A DNA stretch of 64,000 nucleotides from Pedobacter foliorum (GCF_013266735.1 NZ_JABSNU010000015.1:1-64000); one strand, 5' to 3'; counted from the stretch's first letter, positions 1 through 9,108 are shown. Notes: generated by a model not told the origin, from the letters alone. Numbers and translations: made by a program.

Positions 1-100
1 AAAACAGAGGGCTTGCTTTTTCAAAAGACAAAAAAAACACTGTTTTTAGCTTAATTTAAATGATTTAATGGTGTGTTTAGATTTTAACCGGACAACAGTG
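1..100 (+). mobile_element. Right end of a MITE/IS-like element (cut by the window edge)
   Basis: Positions 1-100 are identical to 16706-16805, the right third of the complete 292-bp element at 16514-16805. The copy ends with the 13-bp terminal repeat CCGGACAACAGTG at 88-100. It is followed by the same target sequence AAATAAATT and palindrome arm as the second copy. Its left part lies outside the window, so it could be the end of a full-length insertion sequence or another short element. There is no coding sequence in the visible part. Confidence 0.75.
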
Positions 101-120
101 AAATAAATTCAGGATGACGA
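101..120. repeat. Right arm of a REP-like palindrome interrupted by the element
   Basis: The sequence AAATAAATTCAGGATGACGA is the outer right arm of the palindromic repeat seen intact at 1932-2016. It starts directly after the terminal repeat of the mobile element, exactly as at 16806-16825. The left arm would lie outside the window. Confidence 0.7.
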
Positions 121-291
121 TCGATTAAGCAAAATTATCATTGTAAGCTACAGTCAGTAAAATCAAAAACAAAAGTAAACACTAATCAGTATTAGCTTTT
201 TTACTGTAAACTAATCTCAGTATAGGACACACTAGAAAACAACTAGAAAATCGCTAAGAAATCACTAGGAAATTATTGGGTTAAACTATGC

Positions 292-382
292 TTGCCTTAT
301 GGTTGGTTTATGGTTGCGTTATGATTGAATTACCCCTAGCATATATCAACCATAACGCAACCATAAACCAAACATAAAGCAA
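292..382. repeat. Large imperfect palindrome (37-bp arms)
   Basis: The arms 292-328 and 346-382 are inverted copies with about 3 mismatches in 37, around a 17-nt loop. The arms contain the short direct motifs TTATGGTTG and TTTATGGTTG, so the structure is also internally repetitive. Weaker inverted similarity (TCGCTAA, GAAATCACT) extends outward on both sides, from about 248 to about 436. No gene overlaps it. It could form a long hairpin in DNA or RNA; no family was recognised. Confidence 0.75.
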
Positions 383-648
383 CCTAGCTGTTTTGTAATG
401 ATTTCTCAGTGATTTCTAAATTATTTTTAGCGACTATCCTATAAAAATCCTCATGTACTTATAGACAAAAAGCGACAGTTTCGTATTAGATACAACAACA
501 ACAACCTGTCACTCTGCTGCCTAAAAGAGCATTTCACACTGTTTTCATGAGAATAGCGGTAAAAAATGACAAGAAGTCGCCATTTTTTACCGCTTTACTT
601 AACCATAGTTTTACTAAAACTTTAAACGTAAAACTAAATTATAAACCC

Positions 649-1221
649 ATGAAAGCTCTACTACAAAAAAGCCTGTATCTATCAATGATACTGATGCTTA
701 ATGCATTTCTTTCAAATGCACAGAATATGACTTCTAATGCGCCATTTGTTAAAGCCGATACTGTTATTAACAATGGCGATGAAAGAGTTAACTACAAGCC
801 AACCCGTTTATATGCGGGTCTACAGTCTCCACTTAGTTTGGGCTTTGATGGGGAATTTAGGATCGTTAAGAACCTCATGAATTTGGGTGTTGGATTCCAG
901 TACCATTTCCCTAAAGAAGATTACATTAAAAATTCGCAATCCGGACTTATTTACCTGAGTCTTTATGCCCCTATAAATAGATTAACAGGCAATTATGAGG
1001 CTCAGGATAAGGGCTTATTTGTATTTGCTAATGCTGGTTACGGAGGTAGCAGTGCACAATTTGATGGCTCTTATCTCGGCACAGGTGAGAGTAAAACGGT
1101 AACACATTTCGACTTTACCTGGCGTTTGGGCTTAGATTATTTCATATTCAAAGGCTTTGGCCTAACGGTAATTGCACAGGAGTTTAAAACATATCAGGGC
1201 GGAATTGTAGCATCGTTCTAA
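649..1221 (+). CDS. Small exported protein, probable outer-membrane beta-barrel
   Basis: A 190-residue protein when started at the ATG at 649. The reading frame is open back to 547, but only the start at 649 puts a signal peptide (lysine, hydrophobic core, SNAQ cleavage region near residue 25) at the N-terminus. The mature part has alternating aromatic/polar strands, several YAGLQSP-like and GLDYF-like segments, and a C-terminal Phe, as in small beta-barrels. The function is unknown. The next gene, a lipoprotein, starts 24 bp downstream, so the two may be co-transcribed. Confidence 0.65.
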   Translation: MKALLQKSLYLSMILMLNAFLSNAQNMTSNAPFVKADTVINNGDERVNYKPTRLYAGLQSPLSLGFDGEFRIVKNLMNLGVGFQYHFPKEDYIKNSQSGLIYLSLYAPINRLTGNYEAQDKGLFVFANAGYGGSSAQFDGSYLGTGESKTVTHFDFTWRLGLDYFIFKGFGLTVIAQEFKTYQGGIVASF

Positions 1222-1245
1222 CTATAAACTAAAACAGCATAAATC

Positions 1246-1920
1246 ATGAAAAATTTACTAATCGCATTCTGCATCGTCATTTTTGGCTCGCTTGTATCTT
1301 GTAAAAAAACCAAAGATATAGACCCAACACCAGAGGAAATTTTAACTAAAAAAATCTCCGATATTCTTCCGCAGAAGTATGTTGACACTTTGACCAAATT
1401 AGGTTTAGATATTAACAAAGGCACAACACCTCCAGATATTCAGGGGGCATATATTGCTAAACCTTTTAAATTAAAGGAAAGTAATATTGTGGGTGATGTG
1501 CCAGGAATGAGTTTTACAGATGGATATGTTAAATTCTTTGATCAAAGTACTACAGATTTTGGGATAAAACTAGTTGGCAAGCATCTTTTAAACCAGGCCG
1601 ACACCAGTGTTACAACTGCGATTTCCGGATCAGGAAATAATTTTACGGTGTATGGCAAAGTGAAGTCTACTTACGGTAGCAGCTATGCCTACTTTGCAAT
1701 TTTATTATCAGGTGTAAAGGAAGGCAACACCATTAAGAATTTAAATATGGGAATTTTAAACATTGATAATCAGCATGGGGGATCAGTGTTTATTGCAGAA
1801 GGTCAGGGAAGGGTGGCTTATGATACTGATCTGGTTTCGGAATCAATAAACTTTGATGCGATTGTGGCTAAAGTTCGGGATCAAATGCTATCGCCCGCTT
1901 TGCAGAAACCGCATGATTAA
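1246..1920 (+). CDS. Hypothetical lipoprotein
   Basis: A 224-residue protein with a lipoprotein signal: a hydrophobic stretch ends in LVSC with Cys19 as the lipidated residue, followed by KK. The rest is a soluble region of about 200 residues with no catalytic motif that I recognise, rich in Gly, Ser and Asn, suggesting a beta-rich periplasmic or surface domain. It follows the small barrel-like protein by 24 bp. A REP-like palindrome lies just after its stop and may end transcription. Confidence 0.65.
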   Translation: MKNLLIAFCIVIFGSLVSCKKTKDIDPTPEEILTKKISDILPQKYVDTLTKLGLDINKGTTPPDIQGAYIAKPFKLKESNIVGDVPGMSFTDGYVKFFDQSTTDFGIKLVGKHLLNQADTSVTTAISGSGNNFTVYGKVKSTYGSSYAYFAILLSGVKEGNTIKNLNMGILNIDNQHGGSVFIAEGQGRVAYDTDLVSESINFDAIVAKVRDQMLSPALQKPHD

Positions 1921-1931
1921 TTGGGTTTCCA

Positions 1932-2016
1932 CCGTCATCCTGAATTTATTTCAGGACCTCGCACTAGCAAGGTTTCTTTGTTCTTGAGGGGTCCTGAAAT
2001 AAATTCAGGATGACGG
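1932..2016. repeat. REP-like palindromic repeat, copy A
   Basis: The outer arms CGTCATCCTGAATTTATTTC and its inverse GAAATAAATTCAGGATGACG enclose a spacer of about 43 nt that contains CTCGCACTAGCAAGG. The repeat sits between two convergent genes (stops at 1920 and 2032). Related copies are at 22974-23056, 42557-42640 and, interrupted, 16422-16825. It could act as a bidirectional terminator or RNA stabiliser, as REP elements do elsewhere. Confidence 0.85.
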
Positions 2017-2031
2017 ATGGCAAGTTCAGGA

Positions 2032-2823
2032 TTAAATAACCCCACTTTTTATAGCAAAACTAACCAGTGCAATTGCATTGGGCATATGGGTTTTATCCTG
2101 CATATTTCTACGATGGTTAATAATAGTATGTTCACTAACAAAGAGTTTATCCGCAATCATTTTACTGCTTAATCCATCAGCCATCCATAATAGCACTTCC
2201 CTTTCGCGTTTAGAAAACATCCTGTCCTCTTCATGTAAATAATAGACCTTTTTATAAAAAGCACCTTCTTCAATTTGTCCTTCTTTGTCTATTTTATTTA
2301 CGGTTTGAACAACAGAGTTATCATAATGGTAATGGTTTATATTTAAAATAACCCCCATACTAACTAAAGGATTACCGGCTTTGTCGGACATGAAGCAGTT
2401 GCGTTGCAAAAAGTGATCATAGCCTCCATTGATATTTCGAATACAAAGATTATGAGAAAAAATATAGTTGGAATGCTCCTCTGCAGGAATGCCTTTTAAG
2501 ATCTCTAATCTGTCGGGGAATATTTGATTGTTAAAAAGGTGCAAATGTTCCTTTTGGTAAATATTTAAAGTATGGTTGAGCCCTTCTTTTAGAAAGCAAT
2601 CTGGTTTATACCCTGCAAAACAACCCGATACATTGGTATAAAGACAGCTCCTATAATCCAATAAATAGATCATCGGAATACTATGACTAAAACAAGAGTG
2701 TACAATGGAATTGGCATTAATAAACCCTTTAAAATCGGTGGGCTCGTATTTTTCACATTCGCGAAACTCGCTCTTAGTTGTCTGCATATAACTAAGCCAG
2801 GTGGGTTTGCCTTTAGTTTTCAT
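2032..2823 (-). CDS. LuxR-type transcriptional regulator with N-terminal sensor region
   Basis: A 263-residue protein. The C-terminal 60 residues form a LuxR/NarL helix-turn-helix: FSKREREVLLWMADGLSSK followed by IADKLFVSEHTIINHRRN. The N-terminal ~190 residues lack a receiver-type phospho-acceptor and look like a PAS-like sensor domain, rich in Cys, His and aromatic residues; the ligand is unknown. There is no signal peptide, so it is cytoplasmic. The gene is divergent from the histidine kinase at 2962, with 138 bp between the starts, which suggests shared or mutual regulation. Confidence 0.8.
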   Translation of the reverse strand: MKTKGKPTWLSYMQTTKSEFRECEKYEPTDFKGFINANSIVHSCFSHSIPMIYLLDYRSCLYTNVSGCFAGYKPDCFLKEGLNHTLNIYQKEHLHLFNNQIFPDRLEILKGIPAEEHSNYIFSHNLCIRNINGGYDHFLQRNCFMSDKAGNPLVSMGVILNINHYHYDNSVVQTVNKIDKEGQIEEGAFYKKVYYLHEEDRMFSKREREVLLWMADGLSSKMIADKLFVSEHTIINHRRNMQDKTHMPNAIALVSFAIKSGVI

Positions 2824-2961
2824 GGAGTGTATAGTTTAAGATAACCAAATTTCCTAAGCTGCTGACTACCAAACAATACCCACCAGTTTGTATTTTAACC
2901 AACAATTAAATACAAACAAATTGGTATATATCTACTCTTTAAAAACACTTAACTTTAATTA

Positions 2962-4839
2962 ATGGCAAAGCTTCGTTTTAGATTGTTTTTAATGATATTC
3001 TGGCTATTGTCGGCACAAACAAGCTATGCCCAATTAATATTAGACGAGCAAAATAGTTATGACTTAAACGGCTGGGTGTTTTCGATGATGGAAAATCAGA
3101 AAGCATTAACGGTTAATGAAACTATTAAAAATTTTAAAGCGGGTAAGTTTACTGCCACTCCTACCCCCGACAATGAGTTTTATAGGCCATTGGTTAAAAA
3201 CGTTTACTGGCTTGCAATTCCTATTAAAGCATCCGGTACTAATGTTGAACTGGAAGCTGGGATTGCTAATTCAGGTATTTATCATGTTGAGTATTACCTG
3301 GTATCGTTGCCCGATGGCAAGGTTTTAAAAAAGCATATTACGGGTAAGCAATATGGCTTTTTTACGCGATTGATTAAGGACAGGCACTATTACTTTCCTG
3401 TTGTATTAAAGGCCGGTGAGCAGGCAACTATTCTTTTTAGGCTAGATAAACGGGGTGATGGTTTAAATGCTCCGGTACGATTGGTAAAAAGATCATTTCG
3501 GCAACAGACAGAGTTTTCAGCATACTTTCAGTACGCGTTTTTCTTTGGCTTAATGATGTTTGTTTCCCTTTTTAGTATTGTAAGTTTCCTTTGGAGTAAG
3601 GATTATGTTTATCTGTATCATAGCCTATATGTGTTTTGCTGTTGTCTATTCTTTTTAGCAGATGGGGATCTTGACTACGAATGGCTTTACCCCGATTGGC
3701 CAGCCTGGGCAAGCATTGCATCAAGTATTTATGCGGTTGGGATTGTGTTTTTTATGATGTTGTTTATGAGCTCCTTTTTGCAATTAAAAACAAGTCACCC
3801 AAAGCTTTTTACACTTGCACGGATATGTACGTTGGCTATTGCCTCACTATTTATCCTTATCCCCCTTGGTTATGTTTTTGGTAGAGATATCACTATGAGA
3901 GTTGGCATCTATTATTACGGTTTGCTTTGTGTTACGGCTGGCTGGCTGCTTTCTATTTATTGCATTTTCAGGAGGGTAATGGATAAGTTTAAACCGGCAT
4001 ACTTGTATGGTTTTGCAATAATAAGTGTTGTTTTGGCTTCTACGCTTTATATACTTCAATCGTTAAACATTACCATACACAACTTTGTTCCTTTTAACTA
4101 TTTGCTGGTGGGGTTTGGTGTCGAGATAGTGATCCTTTCTTTTGCATTGATCTACAGTTTTAATTATTATAAAACCAATCATTATGAACTTTCTATTTCG
4201 TTAGCAAATGAGCAATTTAATTCGGGACAACGATTATTGCAGAGTCAGCAATCTGAACAGCAACGGATAGCTCGCGATTTGCACGATGAGCTTGGAGGTA
4301 ATCTTGCCGCTATGAAAATGGCTTTGCAAAGGTTGGATCAGCAAGACGAGAAGGTAGTTTTATTAAATTATCTGGTTGATACGACAAGCAAAAGTGCCAG
4401 AAATATAGCGCATAATTTGATGCCCCCTGAATTTGAAAACACTACACTTCCCGAATTGTTGGAAAGGTATTTTTTGCGCCTCAATACTGATGAAAAAACT
4501 CATTACAATTTCTATTGTTCCGGAGCTAACAATCATTTCAGTAAACAGCAGGAATTGATGATTTATCGTATTGTTTTGGAGTTGGCCAATAACATTACTA
4601 AACATGCAGCCGCAACGGAGGCCGACTTACAATTGATTTATAATGATACCCATCTGGAAATTATAGTTGAGGATGATGGCCATGGTTTTGATCTTGCAAA
4701 GTGCAAGGACGGCATTGGCATAAAAAGCATCCGCACTAGAGCAGATTATCTGAATGGGAAAATTAACATTGATACGGGGCCTGAAGGGACAACCATCATA
4801 ATCCAAATACCTTACATACAGGAAAATGGAAACAACTAA
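2962..4839 (+). CDS. 7TMR-DISM sensor histidine kinase
   Basis: A 625-residue membrane kinase. In order it shows a signal peptide (about 1-24), an extracytoplasmic 7TMR-DISMED2-like beta domain (about 30-175), a seven-helix membrane region (about 185-400), a HisKA_3 dimerisation domain with RIARDLHDELGG (His441 is the predicted phosphorylated residue), and a HATPase domain with N- and G-box motifs (VEDDGHGF, GIGIKSIRTRA). DISMED domains typically sense carbohydrates or other small molecules; the ligand here is unknown. The stop overlaps the response-regulator start by 14 nt, which supports translational coupling and cognate pairing. Confidence 0.92.
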   Translation: MAKLRFRLFLMIFWLLSAQTSYAQLILDEQNSYDLNGWVFSMMENQKALTVNETIKNFKAGKFTATPTPDNEFYRPLVKNVYWLAIPIKASGTNVELEAGIANSGIYHVEYYLVSLPDGKVLKKHITGKQYGFFTRLIKDRHYYFPVVLKAGEQATILFRLDKRGDGLNAPVRLVKRSFRQQTEFSAYFQYAFFFGLMMFVSLFSIVSFLWSKDYVYLYHSLYVFCCCLFFLADGDLDYEWLYPDWPAWASIASSIYAVGIVFFMMLFMSSFLQLKTSHPKLFTLARICTLAIASLFILIPLGYVFGRDITMRVGIYYYGLLCVTAGWLLSIYCIFRRVMDKFKPAYLYGFAIISVVLASTLYILQSLNITIHNFVPFNYLLVGFGVEIVILSFALIYSFNYYKTNHYELSISLANEQFNSGQRLLQSQQSEQQRIARDLHDELGGNLAAMKMALQRLDQQDEKVVLLNYLVDTTSKSARNIAHNLMPPEFENTTLPELLERYFLRLNTDEKTHYNFYCSGANNHFSKQQELMIYRIVLELANNITKHAAATEADLQLIYNDTHLEIIVEDDGHGFDLAKCKDGIGIKSIRTRADYLNGKINIDTGPEGTTIIIQIPYIQENGNN

Positions 4840-5455
4840 AATAATTATTGCCGATGATCATACTTTGTTCATTAATGGTTTACAATTGCTATTGAGGGAA
4901 GAACCTGGTATTGAGGTTATTGCTATAGCCAATAATGGGAAGGAATTGATAAGTTTAATTATCCAGCAACAGCCAGACTTGGTGTTATTGGATATTAACA
5001 TGCCGCTGATGAATGGTTTAGATGCTGTTCACCAGATTAAACAGACTTTTTCGGCAATAAAAGTAATTATGCTCTCAACTTATCATGAGGATCATCTGAT
5101 TGAAAGGGCAAAGCAATATGGGGCTAATGGCTACCTACTAAAAAACAGTAATAAAAGTGAATTAATGAAGACCATCTCGCTGGTTATGAGTGGCAAAACT
5201 TGTTTCCCTTATCGCCTGCCTAGGGCCGAAAATACTTTTAATAATTCTGACGCCTTTTTAAGGCCTTTTAACCTTACCAAGCGAGAAATTGAAATTGTAG
5301 AGCTTATTAAAGATGGGCTTAGTAATCATCAAATGGCCGAAAAGCTATTCTTAAGTATTTTCACGATAGAGACTCATCGAAAAAACGTAATGCAGAAACT
5401 GCAGTTAAAAAGTCCCGCAGCATTGATTAAATTTTTAATGAAAGGTGAACCCTGA
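4826..5455 (+). CDS. NarL/LuxR-family response regulator
   Basis: A 209-residue two-domain response regulator. The receiver domain (1-120) has the acidic pair ADD near residue 10, phospho-acceptor Asp56 in LVLLDINMP, and Lys in YLLKNS. A LuxR-type helix-turn-helix occupies about 140-205 (LTKREIEIVELIKDGLSNHQ). It overlaps the kinase gene by 14 nt, so it is almost certainly the output of that kinase. Targets are unknown; the divergent LuxR gene at 2032 and the hydrolase at 5489 are the closest candidates. Confidence 0.93.
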   Translation: METTKIIIADDHTLFINGLQLLLREEPGIEVIAIANNGKELISLIIQQQPDLVLLDINMPLMNGLDAVHQIKQTFSAIKVIMLSTYHEDHLIERAKQYGANGYLLKNSNKSELMKTISLVMSGKTCFPYRLPRAENTFNNSDAFLRPFNLTKREIEIVELIKDGLSNHQMAEKLFLSIFTIETHRKNVMQKLQLKSPAALIKFLMKGEP

Positions 5456-5488
5456 TAAATAGTACTTATCGACCTAATATTTAATGCC

Positions 5489-6313
5489 ATGGAGAAAAAG
5501 ACAATAACCATAAATAGAATTGAACTCGTGTATTTTGAGGTAAACAGCGATGCCAAAGAAACTATTTTCTTTATTCATGGTAATTCTGTTTCCTCTCTTT
5601 CGTGGAAAAAACAACTATCTAGTGACCTATTAAATGCTTACAGGTTGATTGCTATTGATTTACCTGCTCATGGCGATTCGGGAGCTTCCTCTAATGAGGA
5701 GCAAGATTATAATCTGGCAAGTTTCGGCTTAATTATGGCCAATGCAATTAAAGAACTTGCAGGTGATAAGCCTTATATACTAGCGGGTATTTCACTTGGG
5801 ACTAATATTTTGGCCGAAGCACTGGCTTTTGATTTACATCCTGCCGGGATTGTTTTAGGGGGTAGTTGTATCCTTGGAGGGGCTTATACTGTAAATAGCT
5901 TTGTAATGCCTAATACCAATGTACATGTGGTATTTTCAGCACAATCCTCTTTAAATGAAGTTAGTCAATATGCATCTCAGGTAATGCTGTCGACAGAAGA
6001 AGATGATGTGAATGATTTTATATCGGATTACTACAGGGTCAAGGTTCCTTTAAGATCTACCCTGGCTGATAGCATTGGTAAACAGCAATATAGTGATGAG
6101 ATTGCGTTGGTTAAGTCTATTCACAAACCTGTTCTGCTTGTTTTTGGTAAAGATGAATTGATTGTTGATCCAGATTATTTGGATGATGCATCGTTAAATT
6201 TATGGAAGGGTTTGATTTTTAAATTACCCGGTGCAAGTCATTTGGTTCATATAGATCAGCCGGAAGTTTTTAACTGGCTTCTGGCTGATTATGCAAAGGA
6301 TATGTTTGGGTAA
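5489..6313 (+). CDS. Alpha/beta-fold hydrolase
   Basis: A 274-residue cytoplasmic alpha/beta hydrolase. Visible features are the oxyanion region FFIHGNSVSS, the nucleophile elbow GISLG with Ser102, an acid in FGKDELIVDPD, and the catalytic His in GASHLVHIDQPE. The lid region gives no substrate clue; esterase, lactonase or C-C hydrolase activity are all possible. It starts 33 bp after the response regulator on the same strand and may belong to the same transcription unit. Confidence 0.85.
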   Translation: MEKKTITINRIELVYFEVNSDAKETIFFIHGNSVSSLSWKKQLSSDLLNAYRLIAIDLPAHGDSGASSNEEQDYNLASFGLIMANAIKELAGDKPYILAGISLGTNILAEALAFDLHPAGIVLGGSCILGGAYTVNSFVMPNTNVHVVFSAQSSLNEVSQYASQVMLSTEEDDVNDFISDYYRVKVPLRSTLADSIGKQQYSDEIALVKSIHKPVLLVFGKDELIVDPDYLDDASLNLWKGLIFKLPGASHLVHIDQPEVFNWLLADYAKDMFG

Positions 6314-6387
6314 ATTGGGCAATACCATATTTAATTGACTAGCAGAATCTTGTTTTAAAAAAACAACCTTCTATTCAAAAACTATAG

Positions 6388-6395
6388 TAAATTTG
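6388..6395 (+). promoter_or_regulatory. Bacteroidota -7 box upstream of the exported orphan
   Basis: TAAATTTG matches the Bacteroidota -7 consensus TAnnTTTG exactly and lies 37 nt upstream of the ATG at 6432. No clear TTTG is present at the expected upstream distance, so this is only a half-supported promoter. Confidence 0.35.
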
Positions 6396-6431
6396 TTAGC
6401 AGATTTACCATCTGTTTTAAATTAAAGCCCT

Positions 6432-7382
6432 ATGAAAAAGACCTCTCCTATCCTCATCTTATTGTTGCTGGTTTATTGTGTTAATGCCAATGCACAATTC
6501 GGAAAATTAAAAGAAGCATTAAATAACGCTGCAGGTAGTATGCTTAATAACAAACAACTTAAGTTACTTCAGAGTGATCCGATAACTACGAACTTTGACG
6601 ACTGCAACAAGACTGAAACAATGCCTGTAGATTTTGGTGCAGACTCAGTTAAAAAGAAACTTTGCGATTTAACTTCCAATTATACCTCTGCACTGGGTTT
6701 TACTTTAAAACCTGGTTTTTATACCGGAACTTTTAAAAGCTTTTGCTTAAAGGCCGGAACTCATGGCCCTGGTAATGGTGATGGATATTTGTTTGCACCA
6801 CTTGCTGGCCCGAAAGAAACGATTGCCAGAACACTTATCGCAAACTGGGAACAACACCCTGATATTGATCAACATAAGGTTCAGTTGCTTTTATGGGCAA
6901 TAATAGCGAAAACTAACTTCAGTAAGCTGTCCCCTGATCTTCAATTGGCAGCTGCCAAATTGCTTAACAAAAACGACTTGTCGGCCTTAAGCAGTAGTAT
7001 AATGGATTATTTATCAAGCGAAGCAATGCTAAAAATAACGAACAACCTGCCAGAGCCAGCCAAAACCATTGTAGAAATTGAGAACAAGATGAGAGGTTTG
7101 CTTTATCAGGCCAATTCATCGTATGATCAGATAGAACAATTGGCTATGCTTGCAGGAAATGCTGTTCCAAATACAGATTTTCCTCGTGGAATATGGGGCT
7201 TGCATCCTGATGGTTATTACATAAAATATCTTCCTCATTCTTATACCAGAACTGAAGTGGTAATTTATGTACCTAAAACTATTGCTTCGGTAAATTACCT
7301 GCCTGTTGGTATGGTTGCGGTACCTGCAAGCAGAGGTTGTCAGCGTTTAGGGCAGTCTAATTTATTGGTCTGCGAGAACTAG
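6432..7382 (+). CDS. Exported hypothetical protein
   Basis: A 316-residue protein with a clear signal peptide (cleavage after NANA near residue 21). The mature protein has an N-terminal GTHGPGNGDGY segment next to a Cys (FCLKAG), a helical middle region, and a C-terminal beta-rich part with GIWGLHPDGYY and RGCQRLGQS. Four mature cysteines could form disulfides in the periplasm. I do not recognise the family and assign no function. The next gene starts 8 bp downstream, so they may be co-transcribed. Confidence 0.7.
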   Translation: MKKTSPILILLLLVYCVNANAQFGKLKEALNNAAGSMLNNKQLKLLQSDPITTNFDDCNKTETMPVDFGADSVKKKLCDLTSNYTSALGFTLKPGFYTGTFKSFCLKAGTHGPGNGDGYLFAPLAGPKETIARTLIANWEQHPDIDQHKVQLLLWAIIAKTNFSKLSPDLQLAAAKLLNKNDLSALSSSIMDYLSSEAMLKITNNLPEPAKTIVEIENKMRGLLYQANSSYDQIEQLAMLAGNAVPNTDFPRGIWGLHPDGYYIKYLPHSYTRTEVVIYVPKTIASVNYLPVGMVAVPASRGCQRLGQSNLLVCEN

Positions 7383-7389
7383 CGCGCCT

Positions 7390-8484
7390 ATGACTGTTTC
7401 TGATATTATTAATTACAGGCTCTTTAATCAGCAGATTGCTCAAACCTCATTTAGTACTCCTCAGGAAATTGTAAGCTGCATGGTGGCTATGCAAGCACAG
7501 GAATACGCAATGTCTAAATGGGCAATTGGGTTACGTTTAAACGGTGTAACTGATGCCGATGTAGAGAAAGCTTTTAATGATGGTTTAATATTAAGAACTC
7601 ACCTATTGCGCCCAACATGGCACTTTGTTACTCCCGAAGATATTAGATGGCTGATTGAACTAACTGCGCCAAGGATTCGTAAAGCTATGGCTTATTACGA
7701 CAGGGAACTTGAGTTGAACAGCACGATTTACAAAAAGTGTAACGACATAATTGGTAAGGCTTTAGCGGGTGGCCATCACCTTACTCGCGTTGCTTTAAAT
7801 GAGTTGTTGCTACACAATGGAATCAGTTTAAATGGCAGACAAATGGGTCAGGTAATGATGAATGCAGAAATGGATTGTGTGGTTTGTAGTGGTAAGCGCG
7901 ATGGCAAACAATTTACTTATGCTTTGTTTGATGAAAGGGCTTCTGGTGATACATCAATTGATAAAGATGAAGCCCTTCTATTATTGGCTACTCGGTATTT
8001 TACAAGTAGAGGGCCGGCTACACTTAAGGATTTCTCGGTTTGGTCGGGGTTAATAATTACAGATGCAAAAAGGTGTGCTTCTATGTTGGATGCGACTGTA
8101 TTTACTCAGGAATCATTTGAGGGTAATGAATATTGGCTATCTCGCGAAACATTGGATATGGTAGCTTCTTTTGGTGCTCCCTCTACTAAGAAGACACAAA
8201 AGAGCTTTCTAATGCCTGATTACGATGAGTATGGCATGGGATACATTGATCGCACTGCGATATTTAATCCAATAAAGATAACCAACGAATTTAAAAGGAA
8301 TAATCCGGTGTTCGACAGGATGATTATTGTTGATGGCATTATTGAGGGCACGTGGAAAAGGACTATAAAAGGTAAATCTGTAATTGTTGAGACTTATCCG
8401 TTTAGAGAGTTAAGCAAAGCAAAATCAGATGTTGTTAATAAAGCTGTGGACAGATTTGTTAAGTTTACAGGTAATAGTGAATAA
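7390..8484 (+). CDS. Winged-helix (AlkZ/YcaQ-like, HTH_42) DNA-binding protein
   Basis: A 364-residue protein with the hallmarks of the winged-helix family that includes the DNA glycosylases AlkZ and YcaQ: an N-terminal RLFNQQI start, the motif MQAQEYAMSKWAIG near residue 38, and RPTWHFVTPED near residue 80. The QAQ triplet corresponds to the catalytic Q-x-Q/D motif described for AlkZ-type enzymes that unhook alkylated or cross-linked bases. Activity is inferred from the family; many members are uncharacterised. The product is cytoplasmic, and the gene lies between an exported orphan and a DinB-fold gene. Confidence 0.8.
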   Translation: MTVSDIINYRLFNQQIAQTSFSTPQEIVSCMVAMQAQEYAMSKWAIGLRLNGVTDADVEKAFNDGLILRTHLLRPTWHFVTPEDIRWLIELTAPRIRKAMAYYDRELELNSTIYKKCNDIIGKALAGGHHLTRVALNELLLHNGISLNGRQMGQVMMNAEMDCVVCSGKRDGKQFTYALFDERASGDTSIDKDEALLLLATRYFTSRGPATLKDFSVWSGLIITDAKRCASMLDATVFTQESFEGNEYWLSRETLDMVASFGAPSTKKTQKSFLMPDYDEYGMGYIDRTAIFNPIKITNEFKRNNPVFDRMIIVDGIIEGTWKRTIKGKSVIVETYPFRELSKAKSDVVNKAVDRFVKFTGNSE

Positions 8485-8501
8485 TATAAAAAAGCGCTAA
8501 T

Positions 8502-9047
8502 ATGACTACAACTGAATTAGAGAAATTACGCTACCCTATTGGACAATTCAATAAACCTGATCTGATTACCAAAGCCTTATTGGATGGGTATGTTGCCACT
8601 ATTGCTTCGTTTCCGGAGGCGTTAAGGAAAGAGGTTGCTCATTTAACTGATACACAGCTGGACACTCCTTACCGTTTAGGAGGCTGGACGATTAGACAGG
8701 TGGTTCATCATTGTGCAGACAGCCATATGAATAGTCAGATCAGACTTAAATGGGCCTTAACCGAGGATAGCCCGGTTATTAAAGCTTACTATGAAGAAAG
8801 ATGGGCGGAACTTGCTGACAGCAGGATGATGCCAGTTGAATCTAGTTTAAAGCTATTAGAGGGGCTTCATCAGCGGTGGGTGTTCTTACTAAATTCCCTT
8901 ACCACAGAAGAATTAGAAAGAGATTTTATACATCCTGAACATGGCAGAAGTATAAAGATCAACGAAAATACAGGTTTGTATGATTGGCATTGCCGTCATC
9001 ATCTTGCTCATATTACGGAATTGAAAAAAAGGCAGGGTTGGCAGTAA
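8502..9047 (+). CDS. DinB/YfiT-type putative metal-dependent transferase (bacillithiol S-transferase-like)
   Basis: A 181-residue four-helix-bundle protein of the DinB/YfiT group. Its presumed metal ligands are the histidines in VVHHCADSH and CRHHLAHITEL. Relatives in Firmicutes (BstA) transfer bacillithiol to electrophiles, and others are called putative metal-dependent hydrolases. Bacillithiol synthesis is supported here by bshB1 at 52844, so a thiol-transferase role is plausible, but this is inference. The gene follows the AlkZ-like gene by 17 bp. Confidence 0.82.
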   Translation: MTTTELEKLRYPIGQFNKPDLITKALLDGYVATIASFPEALRKEVAHLTDTQLDTPYRLGGWTIRQVVHHCADSHMNSQIRLKWALTEDSPVIKAYYEERWAELADSRMMPVESSLKLLEGLHQRWVFLLNSLTTEELERDFIHPEHGRSIKINENTGLYDWHCRHHLAHITELKKRQGWQ

Positions 9048-9108
9048 ACAAACTACTTTTTACCACTTTTTTTTGGTTATTTAGGTATATCTAAATTTTA
9101 CAATCTTA

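Noticed and set aside
292..382. A tRNA or other known structured RNA
   Set aside because: The arms are a simple inverted duplication without cloverleaf features or a recognised RNA motif.
547..648. N-terminal extension of the first exported protein
   Set aside because: The frame is open, but starting at 649 gives a clean signal peptide, while the extension is basic and not protein-like.
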